Assembly (NCBI RefSeq): GCF_005869225.1
Contig: NZ_SWFP01000001.1
Coordinates: 1,054,001 to 1,118,000 of the forward strand
Reading direction: 5' to 3'
Origin: Dyadobacter bucti
Lineage (GTDB): Bacteria > Bacteroidota > Bacteroidia > Cytophagales > Spirosomataceae
Length of the DNA: 64,000 bases
This document shows positions 1 through 9,035 of the stretch, in pieces. Within the stretch, counting starts at the first letter, position 1. The number at the start of each line of letters is the position of its first letter. A program made the translations under genes and the position numbers. The notes under the pieces were generated by a model. That model ran no database searches, had not been told where the DNA came from, and worked only from the letters and a program-made list of their open reading frames with translations.

Positions 1-1
1 T

Positions 2-100
2 ATCCTGGATGGATTTTTTACAAAGCAATTATACTGGTTACTGATGGAATTGGCTTTTCTACTCGCCATGGGGTTGGTGTATTGGAAACAAAAGCACTAG
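2..100 (+). CDS. C-terminal end of a membrane protein (partial)
   Basis: The frame beginning at base 2 is open from the window edge to a TAG at 98-100. It encodes about 32 residues ending in a hydrophobic stretch (YWLLMELAFLLAMGLVYW) followed by a short basic tail KQKH. This looks like the last transmembrane helix and cytoplasmic tail of an integral membrane protein. Frame 1 is also open through this stretch but gives a less membrane-like peptide. The family cannot be named from so little sequence, and the call rests only on the hydrophobic pattern and the clean stop. Confidence 0.45.
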   Translation: MLDGFFTKQLYWLLMELAFLLAMGLVYWKQKH

Positions 101-189
101 ACCAAATCTGTGTCCGTCTCAGCTACCTGATGCAAACAACCAAATCGATTCCAGACTAGAGCCACATCCAGATTTAAACAGGGTCTCAC

Positions 190-540
190 CTACTCTTCCC
201 GGATTCGGTCACGGTGTTTTTTACCCCAGGCAATCATTTCAAGCACCATGGTCTGCAAGGTATCGCAGTAGGAAGAAGTTGTGTACTCCACGGTGGGCGG
301 CGATGTGTCATAAACCCGCCGTACCACTAGCTTATTCTGCTCCAGTGTCTTGAGTTCCGTGGATAAGACCTTGGTGGTGATGCCGTGCACGCTCCGCTGA
401 ATGTCGCGAAAGCGACTGTTACCCTCATGTATGGCCACCAGTATGGGCAACTTCCCCTTTCCACTGACTACATACAGGGTATCCTGAAGGTGGCGTATCT
501 GCTGCGCGACGGTATCCTTGTCTGGTTGTATATCTGGCAT
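190..540 (-). CDS. HxlR-family winged-helix transcriptional regulator
   Basis: This 116-residue protein has the layout of HxlR/MarR-like regulators: a helix-turn-helix at about residues 28-75 with the family pattern (KLPILVAIHEGNSRFRDIQR, then TTKVLSTELKTLEQNKLVVR), a wing with the typical PPTVEY turn near residue 81, and a C-terminal dimer helix ending in W-G. The N-terminal cysteine that serves as the redox sensor in many HxlR proteins is not seen; the segment reads QDTLYVVSGKGK. It is transcribed away from the permease at 743, about 200 bases away, so it may control that gene, but no operator is evident. Family assignment is firm; ligand and target are unknown. Confidence 0.85.
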   Translation of the reverse strand: MPDIQPDKDTVAQQIRHLQDTLYVVSGKGKLPILVAIHEGNSRFRDIQRSVHGITTKVLSTELKTLEQNKLVVRRVYDTSPPTVEYTTSSYCDTLQTMVLEMIAWGKKHRDRIREE

Positions 541-742
541 CCTTTAGGTAGTAATTTTACTAGCCTGCCCCGAAAAACAATGGTCGTTCAAAGACGTGCA
601 ACTTCTGTTCGAAAATGAACACTGAATTATCGCGAATATTCTTAATAAACGCCGTGCGAGGCCAAATTGAAGATTTTCTCGATCTGGTATGCATTTTATA
701 TACAGAAATAGATCATATAAACATTGAACTAGACCATAGTTT

Positions 743-3403
743 ATGGGACGAAGTGATCTGGGTGAATTTGAAGAGGTTGGGCCGAATACACCATCTCCAC
801 CCAGGTGGCTAAACCGAATTGCCATGCGAATATGTGCTCCACATGTCCGCGAGACGGTGATGGGTGATCTTCATGAAAGGTATGCACTGCGTGTAAGCCG
901 TTTAGGTATAAAAAAAGCCAACTATTTTTTTCTAAGAGAAGTATTGGGGCTGATACGTCCATCGATTATCGCCAGAAAAAATTCATCACTTCCGTCAGTC
1001 GCATTCTTCAACTTGGATATGTTAGCGAATTACTTCAAGACAGCTACCCGCAACCTGTCGAAAAATGCATTTTTCACCACTTTAAATGTCTTCGGCCTGG
1101 CGCTGGGCATGTCGCTCAACCTGCTGTTCGTTGCCATGATCGTGTTCATGTATCAGTTCGACAACTTTCATCCGAATAAAGAACACCTATACCGGGTAAT
1201 CACGCACGTTCGGGACCGGCATGAGAACCCATCCTTCGCATCCGTGCCTATAGGCGCTGCTCAACTTCTGAAAAGCAATTTTACCGGAGTGGAAAAGGTT
1301 GTTCGTATTCACCAGTCGCTTCCCCGCCATGTTCGTTATCGAGAAATCAAAATGCCTTTGAACGGATACTTTGTGGATGCAGCGTATCTTTCAATGTTTA
1401 ACTTTCCACTGCTGCAGGGCAGCGCCGCCACCTCTCTTTCTAACCCTAATACAATGGTCATTACCGAGGCAGCAGCTGCCCGGATTTTTGGAAAAAAGAA
1501 CCCGATGGGCGAACTTTTATCCATAGAGCCCTATGGTGAAGTGATGATCACAGGTGTAGCGAAAGACATGCCGAAGAACTCGCACCTGAAGACCGAAGCT
1601 TTGGTCTCATTCGCCACGCTCACATCTCATCATGGTGCGTCTTTTACCGACGACGAAAAAAATTGGGACAACTTCTACAATTCATACGCTTATCTGCAAC
1701 TCTCCGACAATTTGAGTCCCTCTGCCGTTGAAGCGTTCCTTAATGGCATTGCAAAAGAAAAATACGCGAAACCAGAATTCCAGGCTTCGTTCGAACTTCA
1801 GCGTTTCGATAAGATTGTTCCCGGGCCTGAGCTCGATAATGACATGGGCAACGAATGGAGCTACCAGGAAATACTGCTGATGGGCGTTCTACCCATGATT
1901 ATATTGCTCGCAGCGTGCAGCAACTATGTTAGCCTAGCTATCTCTCAGTCACTCAAACGGATGAAAGAGATTGGTGTGCGTAAGGTGATGGGTGCACGGA
2001 AGAGACATATCTTCATGCAGTTTGTGATGGAAAGCACGATCATTATGCTGCTGGCTGTGACCCTGTCGTATTTTTTCTTTGAGATCATTCGCGGTGAAAC
2101 CCTGTCGGTTACCACCGAACTTGATTGGATCGATCTGAATCCTACCCTTGGGACGTTTGCCGGTTTCGTCACTTTGGGCATTCTTGTTGGCTTTGTTTCC
2201 GGCATTGTTCCGGCACTTCATTTTATAAAGACTGGACCCGTAATGGCACTGAAAGGGAAGGAGCTGCAAACAAAAACGGGCGGCCGGTTCTCATTACGCA
2301 AGCTTGTGATTACCCTACAATTCATCCTGTCTCTTGGTTTTACTTTTGCCGTATTGATTATGGGGCAACAGTATCAGTACTCTATCAATTATGATTTCGG
2401 GTTTGACCAGGAGAAAATACTGAATGTTGATCTTCAGCAGGCGGATCCGCAATTGGTCAAAAATGAATTTGCAAAGCTTTCCTTCGTTCCCCTGATCGCT
2501 ATGTCGTCGCATCCATTGGGAGCCGGAAAGGTACCGGGCTTGCACGTGAAGCAGGTGGCCCACTCAGATTCCATAGCTGCGAGCAGGATGGCCATCGATG
2601 AAAATTTTATTACAAATATGGGCCTGCATCTTGTGCTGGGAAAGAACTTCAGTAGCAACGCAGGCGAAAACGCGCGTTCGATCATCATCAATGAAGTATT
2701 TGCAAAAAAACTGAGCCCTGATAATGCTTCCGGAGCCATCGATCAGGTGGTCATCCTTCCTGATAAAAGAAAAGTGAGCGTGGTAGGTATTTTGGAAGAT
2801 TTCCACTACGCCAGCCTGCAATCACCGATTGGAAACTTCTTTTTCGAATATGCGCCCGAGCAATTCAACTATGCAAATTTCCACCTTCAATCAATCGACG
2901 AGCGCCATGCTTTCCTGGACATGGAAGCAGCCTGGAAATCTATCGGGAATGGCCAGAAGTTTAAAGCCGAATTCCTCGAAGACCAGATCCGCGATAGCTA
3001 TTCTTTTTACAACCAAATTATGAAGTTGTGGGGATTCATGGGTGTGTTAGCCATCACCATTGCGTGCCTGGGGTTGTTGGGGACGGTCGTGTTCACGATC
3101 AAAAACCGGGTGAAAGAGGTGAGCATCCGGAAGGTGATGGGTGCTTCTTCCGGAAGCCTGGTTTACTTGCTATCAAAAGAATTCATTGTTTTGCTGGCCA
3201 TCGCGGGTGTCCTCACCATTCCAGGCGTATACCTGTTAATGGAGTTGATGCTGCGAGAGGCGCAGTATTATCATGCAACCATTGGCGCCTTTGAAGTCAT
3301 CACAAGCCTGGCTGTTGTGTTAGCCCTTGGACTGACAACCGTCTTCTCGCAAACAATGAAGGCGGCCAATACCAATCCTGTGGATAATCTTAGGCTGGAG
3401 TGA
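743..3403 (+). CDS. FtsX/MacB-type ABC transporter permease with N-terminal prefix domain
   Basis: The 886-residue protein opens with a soluble prefix domain (about residues 18-85; PPRWLNRIAMRICAPHVRE, then MGDLHERY and a REVLGLIRP end) as found on many large Bacteroidota permeases. A classic double permease follows: first membrane helix near 105-135, a periplasmic MacB-like domain, an FtsX block near 385-440 containing EIGVRKVMGARKRHIF, a second periplasmic domain, and a second FtsX block near 770-880 with EVSIRKVMGASSGS. Such proteins act without the usual MacB ATPase fused to them; no ATPase gene is adjacent. Likely role is export or mechanotransmission at the inner membrane, with substrate unknown. 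The first ATG in frame gives the whole prefix domain, which supports this start. Confidence 0.88.
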   Translation: MGRSDLGEFEEVGPNTPSPPRWLNRIAMRICAPHVRETVMGDLHERYALRVSRLGIKKANYFFLREVLGLIRPSIIARKNSSLPSVAFFNLDMLANYFKTATRNLSKNAFFTTLNVFGLALGMSLNLLFVAMIVFMYQFDNFHPNKEHLYRVITHVRDRHENPSFASVPIGAAQLLKSNFTGVEKVVRIHQSLPRHVRYREIKMPLNGYFVDAAYLSMFNFPLLQGSAATSLSNPNTMVITEAAAARIFGKKNPMGELLSIEPYGEVMITGVAKDMPKNSHLKTEALVSFATLTSHHGASFTDDEKNWDNFYNSYAYLQLSDNLSPSAVEAFLNGIAKEKYAKPEFQASFELQRFDKIVPGPELDNDMGNEWSYQEILLMGVLPMIILLAACSNYVSLAISQSLKRMKEIGVRKVMGARKRHIFMQFVMESTIIMLLAVTLSYFFFEIIRGETLSVTTELDWIDLNPTLGTFAGFVTLGILVGFVSGIVPALHFIKTGPVMALKGKELQTKTGGRFSLRKLVITLQFILSLGFTFAVLIMGQQYQYSINYDFGFDQEKILNVDLQQADPQLVKNEFAKLSFVPLIAMSSHPLGAGKVPGLHVKQVAHSDSIAASRMAIDENFITNMGLHLVLGKNFSSNAGENARSIIINEVFAKKLSPDNASGAIDQVVILPDKRKVSVVGILEDFHYASLQSPIGNFFFEYAPEQFNYANFHLQSIDERHAFLDMEAAWKSIGNGQKFKAEFLEDQIRDSYSFYNQIMKLWGFMGVLAITIACLGLLGTVVFTIKNRVKEVSIRKVMGASSGSLVYLLSKEFIVLLAIAGVLTIPGVYLLMELMLREAQYYHATIGAFEVITSLAVVLALGLTTVFSQTMKAANTNPVDNLRLE

Positions 3404-3676
3404 CCCGAATAACCGCAACAGCGCTTCAAAACCTGCATCTACTCTTTAACCCATCTGAAAATCGAAAGGGTGTTTGATCCGCGTCTTCACACGACTATAT
3501 TAAGGCTTGGAGAAAAGATGAGGGAATGGGGAACGAGGCGAACTGAACAATGAGCAAGTATAGAGTGCCGTCAAACACCTGAAAGATATCGGGGAAGAGC
3601 TGACTAGGAGATCTCTATGCTAGATAAGTACTCCAGTTAGCCACCCAGTATACATGAATTAGCAAACGGCAGGCAA
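3404..3676. other. Intergenic stretch without a recognised feature
   Basis: Between the permease stop and the tRNA terminator there is no open frame with family resemblance, no strong hairpin followed by a T-run, and no repeat I could match elsewhere in the window. It may be decayed sequence or the permease 3' untranslated region. Confidence 0.5.
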
Positions 3677-3711
3677 CAAAAAAAGACCCTTCTAATTTCT
3701 TAGAAAGGTCT
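3677..3711 (-). terminator. Rho-independent terminator of the tRNA-Arg transcript
   Basis: Arms 3684-3695 and 3700-3711 pair over 12 positions with one C-A mismatch around a 4-base loop. The A-run at 3677-3684 becomes a U-run on the minus strand, directly after the hairpin and about 45 bases past the tRNA 3' end. Confidence 0.8.
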
Positions 3712-3756
3712 CTTCGAATACTCTGAATCAACACTTTATGAAGTAGTATCAATTAT

Positions 3757-3831
3757 TGGTGCGCCCGAAGGGATTCGAACCCCTATCGGTGGTACCGGAA
3801 ACCACAATTCTATCCATTGAACTACGGGCGC
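3757..3831 (-). tRNA. tRNA-Arg, anticodon CCG
   Basis: The minus strand folds into a full cloverleaf. The 7-bp acceptor stem pairs GCGCCCG (from 3831) with CGGGCGC (to 3761). The anticodon arm is GTGGT / ACCAC around the loop TTCCGGT, giving anticodon CCG and reading CGG. The T arm is GGGG-TTCGAAT-CCCC. Discriminator A at 3760 is followed by an encoded CCA at 3759-3757. Length is 75 nt including CCA. A promoter-like motif lies 29 bases upstream and a terminator downstream, so it appears to be a stand-alone transcription unit. Confidence 0.97.
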
Positions 3832-3859
3832 GGGTTGGCTTTTGGCCGGTAACGGGGTG

Positions 3860-3890
3860 CAAATATAGGCCTCTATTTTGATTTTGTGAA
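3860..3890 (-). promoter_or_regulatory. Bacteroidota-type promoter of tRNA-Arg
   Basis: On the minus strand TATATTTG (3867-3860) fits the Bacteroidota -7 consensus TAnnTTTG exactly. A TTC (3890-3888), one base from the TTG of the -33 element, lies 20 bases upstream. The tRNA 5' end is 29 bases downstream, a normal leader length. Confidence 0.55.
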
Positions 3891-3931
3891 CATTTGAAAA
3901 AGAAATTGTTCACAAATTTCGTCCACCCGAA

Positions 3932-4603
3932 TCACAGATTCTTCATCATATCCCAGTCACCCACATGTTTCAGGTACAGGAAGTCGAGCAATACCCCATT
4001 CACGTTGGTGATCAGGTGGTGCCCCTCTGCAAATGGTACGACAAAGGTATTGATGTATTCATGGTCCGACACGAGACCCTGTGTCTGGTTATGATAGCTT
4101 CTGATCTCGTCAGAACTTAATTCCAGCTCGCAGTAGAACATATACATGGCTTCATCACTGGTGCCCGTAGATGGATAATATGGATCTTTATTCACACTGA
4201 TCAACTGCGACACATCCACCGCAATGCCCGTTTCTTCAAAAACCTCCCGGGCCGCCACGGAAGCCGCATCGCTTTCGCTGTCCAGCATACCAGCGGGATG
4301 TTCGTAAGTCAAGGACCCGTCGCAGATGCGGCGCTGCTGAACCAGCAGCAGGTACTTCTCTCTGGTTGCAGCGTCAATAAAACAAACCAGCACACTTACA
4401 ACCTCCCCTTTTAAAAAACAGATAGGCGGAATTTTATTTCCTTCGGGTGTAGTGGCATCGGTGTAAAGCAGGGAAAACAAAACTTCTCCGTGACCGTTGC
4501 GCCGGGTGTAAAGTTCGTCGATCCGGTGCAGATCCATGCCGTTCGTCTCCAGTTTCTTCTTCCAAAGGTTGTATTTATGAGAATCAACCAGCTTTTCGAT
4601 CAT
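3932..4603 (-). CDS. Nudix hydrolase, ADP-sugar/nucleoside-diphosphate-sugar pyrophosphatase-like
   Basis: This 223-residue protein carries a Nudix box at residues 105-127: G105, then R119-E120 and E123-E124-T-G126. It is preceded by an EHPAGMLD segment typical of the ADP-ribose/ADP-sugar pyrophosphatase branch. The glutamate expected at the sixth position after G105 is Ser111, with a Glu at 110 instead, so the box is offset by one at that place; the REVFEETGI metal-binding half is intact. Predicted reaction is Mg-dependent hydrolysis of a nucleoside diphosphate linked to another moiety, in the cytoplasm. Substrate cannot be fixed from sequence. It lies just upstream of the barrel-like gene in neither operon nor overlap. 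Confidence 0.88.
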   Translation of the reverse strand: MIEKLVDSHKYNLWKKKLETNGMDLHRIDELYTRRNGHGEVLFSLLYTDATTPEGNKIPPICFLKGEVVSVLVCFIDAATREKYLLLVQQRRICDGSLTYEHPAGMLDSESDAASVAAREVFEETGIAVDVSQLISVNKDPYYPSTGTSDEAMYMFYCELELSSDEIRSYHNQTQGLVSDHEYINTFVVPFAEGHHLITNVNGVLLDFLYLKHVGDWDMMKNL

Positions 4604-4627
4604 GGGAAATAAATGGTAATTTGAAGA

Positions 4628-5311
4628 TCAGTTGTATAAGGGAAAAGAAACGCCCGCATAAGGCACGCCATAGGTCGTTGAGAAACGCTTTTGCCCGTTA
4701 TCAAGCTTTACCGGGGTGGCGTAAGTGATCCTGCCCTGAATATAGCCAAGTTTCAGACCTATGCGTTCGGTGAGCCAGAACCGCAAAAACACTTCTGACT
4801 GCCCGTTTTGTTTATCCAGGAACAAAGGAAGGAAGTTAATAGAGGCCGGTCCGCTGGCAACATATTTATTATAGTACTCTGCTCCTTCTCCCTGGAACAA
4901 GGATGGTTTGGTGTACAATCCGTTGCGTTTGACGCCGAAGGCTAACCCAAACACATCAGTATTGGCGCCAATATCGAATTTCCAAAGCCGGATGGTGGCG
5001 CCAAGCAGAAAGCTGGCACCATTCGAAGTGATTTTGCCAAATTGAAGCGTGTCCATCGAAAGGGCATTGTTTTGAGGGATCAGATTAGTCCTGCCGGCAT
5101 AATACCCCCATGCGCGAACACCCCAGGTAACCCTGAACCAGGAGAAATTACTCAGGCTGAGCTCCTGATGATACATTGCCGCCGGTACCCATTGTTCGTC
5201 TTTATATCCCAAACCAAGATCCAGCCCGGATGTCACCCTTGAAAGGCTCTGAGAGAACGCCGGGATTGAACCTAAAAGAAGAAAAAGTACTATTAATCGG
5301 ATTCGCTTCAT
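4628..5311 (-). CDS. Secreted, probable outer-membrane beta-barrel protein of unknown function
   Basis: The 227-residue product starts with a clear signal peptide (MKRIRLIVLFLLLGSIPAFS, cut after Ser-Gln-Ser region near 21). The rest consists of alternating hydrophobic/polar strands, many ending in aromatic residues (for example WFRVTWGVRAWGYY, VFLRFWLTERIGLKLGYIQG, and the terminal PYAGVSFPLYN), which is the pattern of a small outer-membrane barrel. No family name is apparent. It is preceded by glgB on the same strand, but a terminator between them suggests separate transcription. Confidence 0.7.
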   Translation of the reverse strand: MKRIRLIVLFLLLGSIPAFSQSLSRVTSGLDLGLGYKDEQWVPAAMYHQELSLSNFSWFRVTWGVRAWGYYAGRTNLIPQNNALSMDTLQFGKITSNGASFLLGATIRLWKFDIGANTDVFGLAFGVKRNGLYTKPSLFQGEGAEYYNKYVASGPASINFLPLFLDKQNGQSEVFLRFWLTERIGLKLGYIQGRITYATPVKLDNGQKRFSTTYGVPYAGVSFPLYN

Positions 5312-5354
5312 TTGATTCTAATAAATATTGATGGGCAAAGGTAAAAAAATGTCC

Positions 5355-5386
5355 AAAAAAAAAAGGCAGAGACCAATTTCTCTGCC
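5355..5386 (-). terminator. Rho-independent terminator downstream of glgB
   Basis: GGCAGAGA (5365-5372) and TCTCTGCC (5379-5386) form a perfect 8-bp stem with a 6-base loop. The A-run 5355-5364 reads as ten U residues on the minus strand immediately after it, about 70 bases past the glgB stop. Confidence 0.8.
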
Positions 5387-5455
5387 CTGTGTTCGGTTAC
5401 AAATTAACTTACGGCTTCATTTAGCTATCATAAGGCATCAATTCACCGTATAATT

Positions 5456-7465
5456 CTACAATATTTTGCCGGCAGATTTTTTCTTCAATACCAATGCGCC
5501 CATTGGCGGCAAGTCAAGAATGACCGAGTAGCTCTTTCCGTGCCACTGGTGCGTTTCCGAAGTAACCGGATGGTAATTGATAACCCCGCTGCCACCATAC
5601 GCTACTGCGTCCGAATTGAATATCTCCAACCAGTCACCGGCTGACAACACGCCTACCCGATACCCTTTCCGCGGAACGGGCGTCAGGTTCAGGACGACCA
5701 CGATATTCTGTTCCGGATCAGTGGATTTCCTTGCGTAAACCAAAACTGAATTTTCCCTGTCCTGGGTGTCGATCCATTCAAAACCATCATGGGAAAAAGA
5801 AAAGTCGTACATGGCGGGCTCCGTCTTATAAAGCTGATTGAGAGCCTTGATAGTCTCTTTTATACCAATGTGTGATGGTTGTTCAAGCAAATGCCAGTCC
5901 AGACTTTGGTCAAAATTCCATTCTGAAGTCTGCCCGAACTCCCCTCCCATAAAAATGAGCTTGGTGCCTGGGTGCGTGAACATATAGGTGAACATCAACC
6001 TGAGATTGGCAAATCGCTGCCACTCATCCCCAGGCATTTTATTGATCAGTGATTTTTTTCCGTATACAACTTCATCATGAGAAAAAGGAAGCATAAAGTT
6101 TTCTGAAAATGCATATACCAGACTGAAAGTCAGCTGATCCTGGTGCCATTTCCGGAAAGCGGAATCTTTTTCAAAGTATTTGAGCGTATCGTTCATCCAG
6201 CCCATCATCCATTTCATACCAAAACCCAGCCCCCCCACGAAAACCGGCCTGGAAACGCCCGGAAATGCCGTAGATTCTTCTGCAATGGTTTGTATATCAG
6301 GAAATTCAGTATACGCGGCGACGTTCATATCTTTGAGCAGCGAAATGGCTTCCAGGTTTTCCCGGCCGCCGAATTCGTTCGGTATCCACTCTCCATGTTT
6401 TCTTGAATAATCAAGATATAGCATCGATGCCACCGCGTCCACACGCAGACCGTCCGTGTGGTATCTGTCAAGCCAGAAAATAGCGTTGCTGATCAGAAAT
6501 GAGCGGACCTCGTTCCTTCCATAGTTAAAAATATAGCTTTTCCAGTCGGGGTGATAGCCTTTTCTGGGGTCTTCATGTTCATACAAAGCCGTACCATCGA
6601 AACGGTAAAGACCATGCGCATCGCCTGGAAAATGAGAAGGTACCCAGTCAATATAAACACCAACGCCCGCCTGATGCAGCTTGTCGATGAGGTACATCAG
6701 CTCCTGCGGAGTACCCATTCTGGAGGCGCATGAGAAATAACCGGTGATCTGATAGCCCCAGGAAGGCGGATACGGATGTTCCATCACGGGCATGAGCTCC
6801 ACGTGCGTAAATCCCATTTCCGAAACATACGGTACCAGGCTTTCAGCAATTTCTTTATACGTAAGATATCTTTCCGGGTCGGAAGGATCGCGACGCCAGG
6901 AGCCCAGATGCACCTCATATACGGATATAGGTGCATTCAGCTTGTTTTTTTCTTTCCGGATCTTCATCCAGTCGGCATCGTTCCACTCATACCAGGTATC
7001 CCAGACAATCGAGGCTGTACGCGGGGCTACTTCGGCCCAGAGCGCAAACGGATCGGATTTTTCCTGCTGATGCCCGGTGTTGGACACGATAAAATACTTA
7101 TACACTTCACCTACGCCCACGTCCGGGATCCAGCCTTCCCAGATTCCTGAACTATCCCACCTTGCGGCCAGGGGATGCGCCCCGTTATTCCAGCCGTTAA
7201 AATTGCCTACTACGGAAATATAAGTAGCGTTGGGAGCCCAAACCGCAAAATAGGTACCCACCACTCCCTTGAACTCCATCACATGGGAACCCAATTTTTC
7301 ATAAAGCTTGAAATGCTTACCCTGACGGAAAAGGTGAATATCAAAATCTGTAAAACGGCTAATCGGTTCTACCGCTTCTAAACCCTGACGCTCAGCGCCT
7401 TCGGTATTGATTTCCGCGGGAGGAGTTATTGAGCTTGGTTTCTTTTTACCTGTTGACTTAGCCAT
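5456..7465 (-). CDS. glgB: 1,4-alpha-glucan branching enzyme
   Basis: The 669-residue protein makes alpha-1,6 branches in glycogen. It has a CBM48-like N-terminal domain (about 60-155, with VVGNFNGWN near 86-93) and a GH13 catalytic barrel. Visible catalytic regions are region I DWVPSHFP (273-280), region II DGLRVDAV with nucleophile Asp343, region III IAEEST with acid/base Glu396, and region IV FSHDEVVYGKKS. The C-terminal beta domain ends near the stop. Length is normal for the family. A lysine/proline-rich tail of about 30 residues precedes the domain. No other glycogen gene is adjacent, so it appears as an isolated gene here. Confidence 0.97.
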   Translation of the reverse strand: MAKSTGKKKPSSITPPAEINTEGAERQGLEAVEPISRFTDFDIHLFRQGKHFKLYEKLGSHVMEFKGVVGTYFAVWAPNATYISVVGNFNGWNNGAHPLAARWDSSGIWEGWIPDVGVGEVYKYFIVSNTGHQQEKSDPFALWAEVAPRTASIVWDTWYEWNDADWMKIRKEKNKLNAPISVYEVHLGSWRRDPSDPERYLTYKEIAESLVPYVSEMGFTHVELMPVMEHPYPPSWGYQITGYFSCASRMGTPQELMYLIDKLHQAGVGVYIDWVPSHFPGDAHGLYRFDGTALYEHEDPRKGYHPDWKSYIFNYGRNEVRSFLISNAIFWLDRYHTDGLRVDAVASMLYLDYSRKHGEWIPNEFGGRENLEAISLLKDMNVAAYTEFPDIQTIAEESTAFPGVSRPVFVGGLGFGMKWMMGWMNDTLKYFEKDSAFRKWHQDQLTFSLVYAFSENFMLPFSHDEVVYGKKSLINKMPGDEWQRFANLRLMFTYMFTHPGTKLIFMGGEFGQTSEWNFDQSLDWHLLEQPSHIGIKETIKALNQLYKTEPAMYDFSFSHDGFEWIDTQDRENSVLVYARKSTDPEQNIVVVLNLTPVPRKGYRVGVLSAGDWLEIFNSDAVAYGGSGVINYHPVTSETHQWHGKSYSVILDLPPMGALVLKKKSAGKIL

Positions 7466-7589
7466 TTGTTAATCTACAATTTAAGATAATCTGAAAGAGC
7501 CTGTAAGATTTACAATTTTATTAAACTATTTCTTAAAATGTATATATTTTTTAGTCGTTTCCCCTAAACCTTCATTTTGCTATGAGCAA

Positions 7590-8798
7590 TTACATAGTTC
7601 CTGCTGCTTCCTGCACCTGATCCAGAACGCGCATAATATTACCGCCCCATATCTTTTCGATGTCCTTAGCCGAATATCCTCTTTTTACCAATTCCTCAGT
7701 GATTGCACCGATCTGGCTTACGTCGCGCAGCCCGATCACCTCTCCTCCTCCGTCCAAATCCATGCCAATGCCCACATGGTTTATACCAGTCAGTTTAATC
7801 ACGTGTTCAATATGGTCTACGGCATCCGCTACTGTTGGCATGTCGTCCTTATATTTTTCATCAATCGCTTTCATCTCGTCTCTCAAAACCTTTCTGTCTG
7901 CGTCGGACAAGTCTGTCTGCCGGATTTTCAGCCGAAGTGCTTTCAGTGACATCTCGTGAGGCTGAGATGGTTTTTTTACGAAGCCCGGTACAAAATTGAT
8001 CTGGATCACACCTCCGTTTTTGCCCAACGTTTTAATCATATCGTCGGTCATATTCCGAGGTACGTCGCAAAGGGCCCGGCATGAAGAATGGGAAGCAATC
8101 ACGGGAGCTTTGGTGAGCCTGATCACATCGTAAAATGTAGAATCAGAAACATGCGAAACATCCACCATAATGCCCAGCTTGTTCATTTCCTTCACCACAT
8201 CTTCGCCGAATGAACTTAGTCCATTATGCTCCGGCCCGTCGCCATCTGTGGACGAATCGCAAATATCGTTATTCAGCGAGTGGGAAAGAGTCACATATCT
8301 TAACCCGAGATCATAATACAATTTTATATTGGAGAGATCTTTTCCAATCGGCCAGCCATTTTCCATTCCTATAAAAACAGCACGTTTGCCCTCTTTCTGC
8401 AGGCGGTATGCGTCTTTTGAAGTGGTTGCCAGTCCTGCTACATCCGGGTTCTGTTTTACGGCTTCATGGATTTTATCAAAAATGGCCAAAGCCTTTTTCT
8501 TCGCTTCCAGCGTTGCCTCGTCTGTACGTTTGCCCTGCCCGAGATAAACCGCAAAAAACATACCGTCCATACCTCCTTTTATCATTCTCGGGAAGTCAAT
8601 CTGCGTGCGGTCTTTTTCAAAATCGTGTTCAGCGGCAATGTCGAAACCCGGCTTCATCATGTTGATGGGCACATCGGCGTGGGTATCAATGGTAAGGGCT
8701 TTCGCATGGATTCGCGCGGTCTTCGGGGACATTATAACAGGCATCCCCTGACCCAGGCAAACCACCGGAATGGATAAGAGGAATAAAAACTTTTTCAT
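7590..8798 (-). CDS. Secreted membrane-dipeptidase-type metallopeptidase (M19)
   Basis: The frame is open further upstream to 8876, but the ATG at 8798 begins a standard signal peptide (MKKFLFLLSIPVVCLGQG), so the mature gene is 402 residues. The renal dipeptidase family shows as the zinc motif TIDTHADVP near the N-terminus, ISHS/ASHSSCRAL metal-site segments, and HVGIGMDLDGGG near the C-terminus. It hydrolyses dipeptides outside the cytoplasm in a binuclear zinc site. It is transcribed in the same direction as glgB, 124 bases away, and divergently from the hydrolase at 9036. Confidence 0.93.
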   Translation of the reverse strand: MKKFLFLLSIPVVCLGQGMPVIMSPKTARIHAKALTIDTHADVPINMMKPGFDIAAEHDFEKDRTQIDFPRMIKGGMDGMFFAVYLGQGKRTDEATLEAKKKALAIFDKIHEAVKQNPDVAGLATTSKDAYRLQKEGKRAVFIGMENGWPIGKDLSNIKLYYDLGLRYVTLSHSLNNDICDSSTDGDGPEHNGLSSFGEDVVKEMNKLGIMVDVSHVSDSTFYDVIRLTKAPVIASHSSCRALCDVPRNMTDDMIKTLGKNGGVIQINFVPGFVKKPSQPHEMSLKALRLKIRQTDLSDADRKVLRDEMKAIDEKYKDDMPTVADAVDHIEHVIKLTGINHVGIGMDLDGGGEVIGLRDVSQIGAITEELVKRGYSAKDIEKIWGGNIMRVLDQVQEAAGTM

Positions 8799-9035
8799 CT
8801 GTAAATAGTTAAGGGAGCTGATCAACACCGGATTTCTTTGTGTTTTTAATTTGAGCCTTTTTTTCTGAAATATCAATTCTCCCGCCCTATTCCTTCCTAT
8901 ACTCCTACTTGTCCACGGGATTCGCCAATTTTAGACTTACATCTGTCGCGACGGCCTGATTAAGTCGTTCCGATTTAATAATTTCGTATCATTATCAGTT
9001 ATCTAAGCCCACAACTAACACTCGCACTGAACAAA

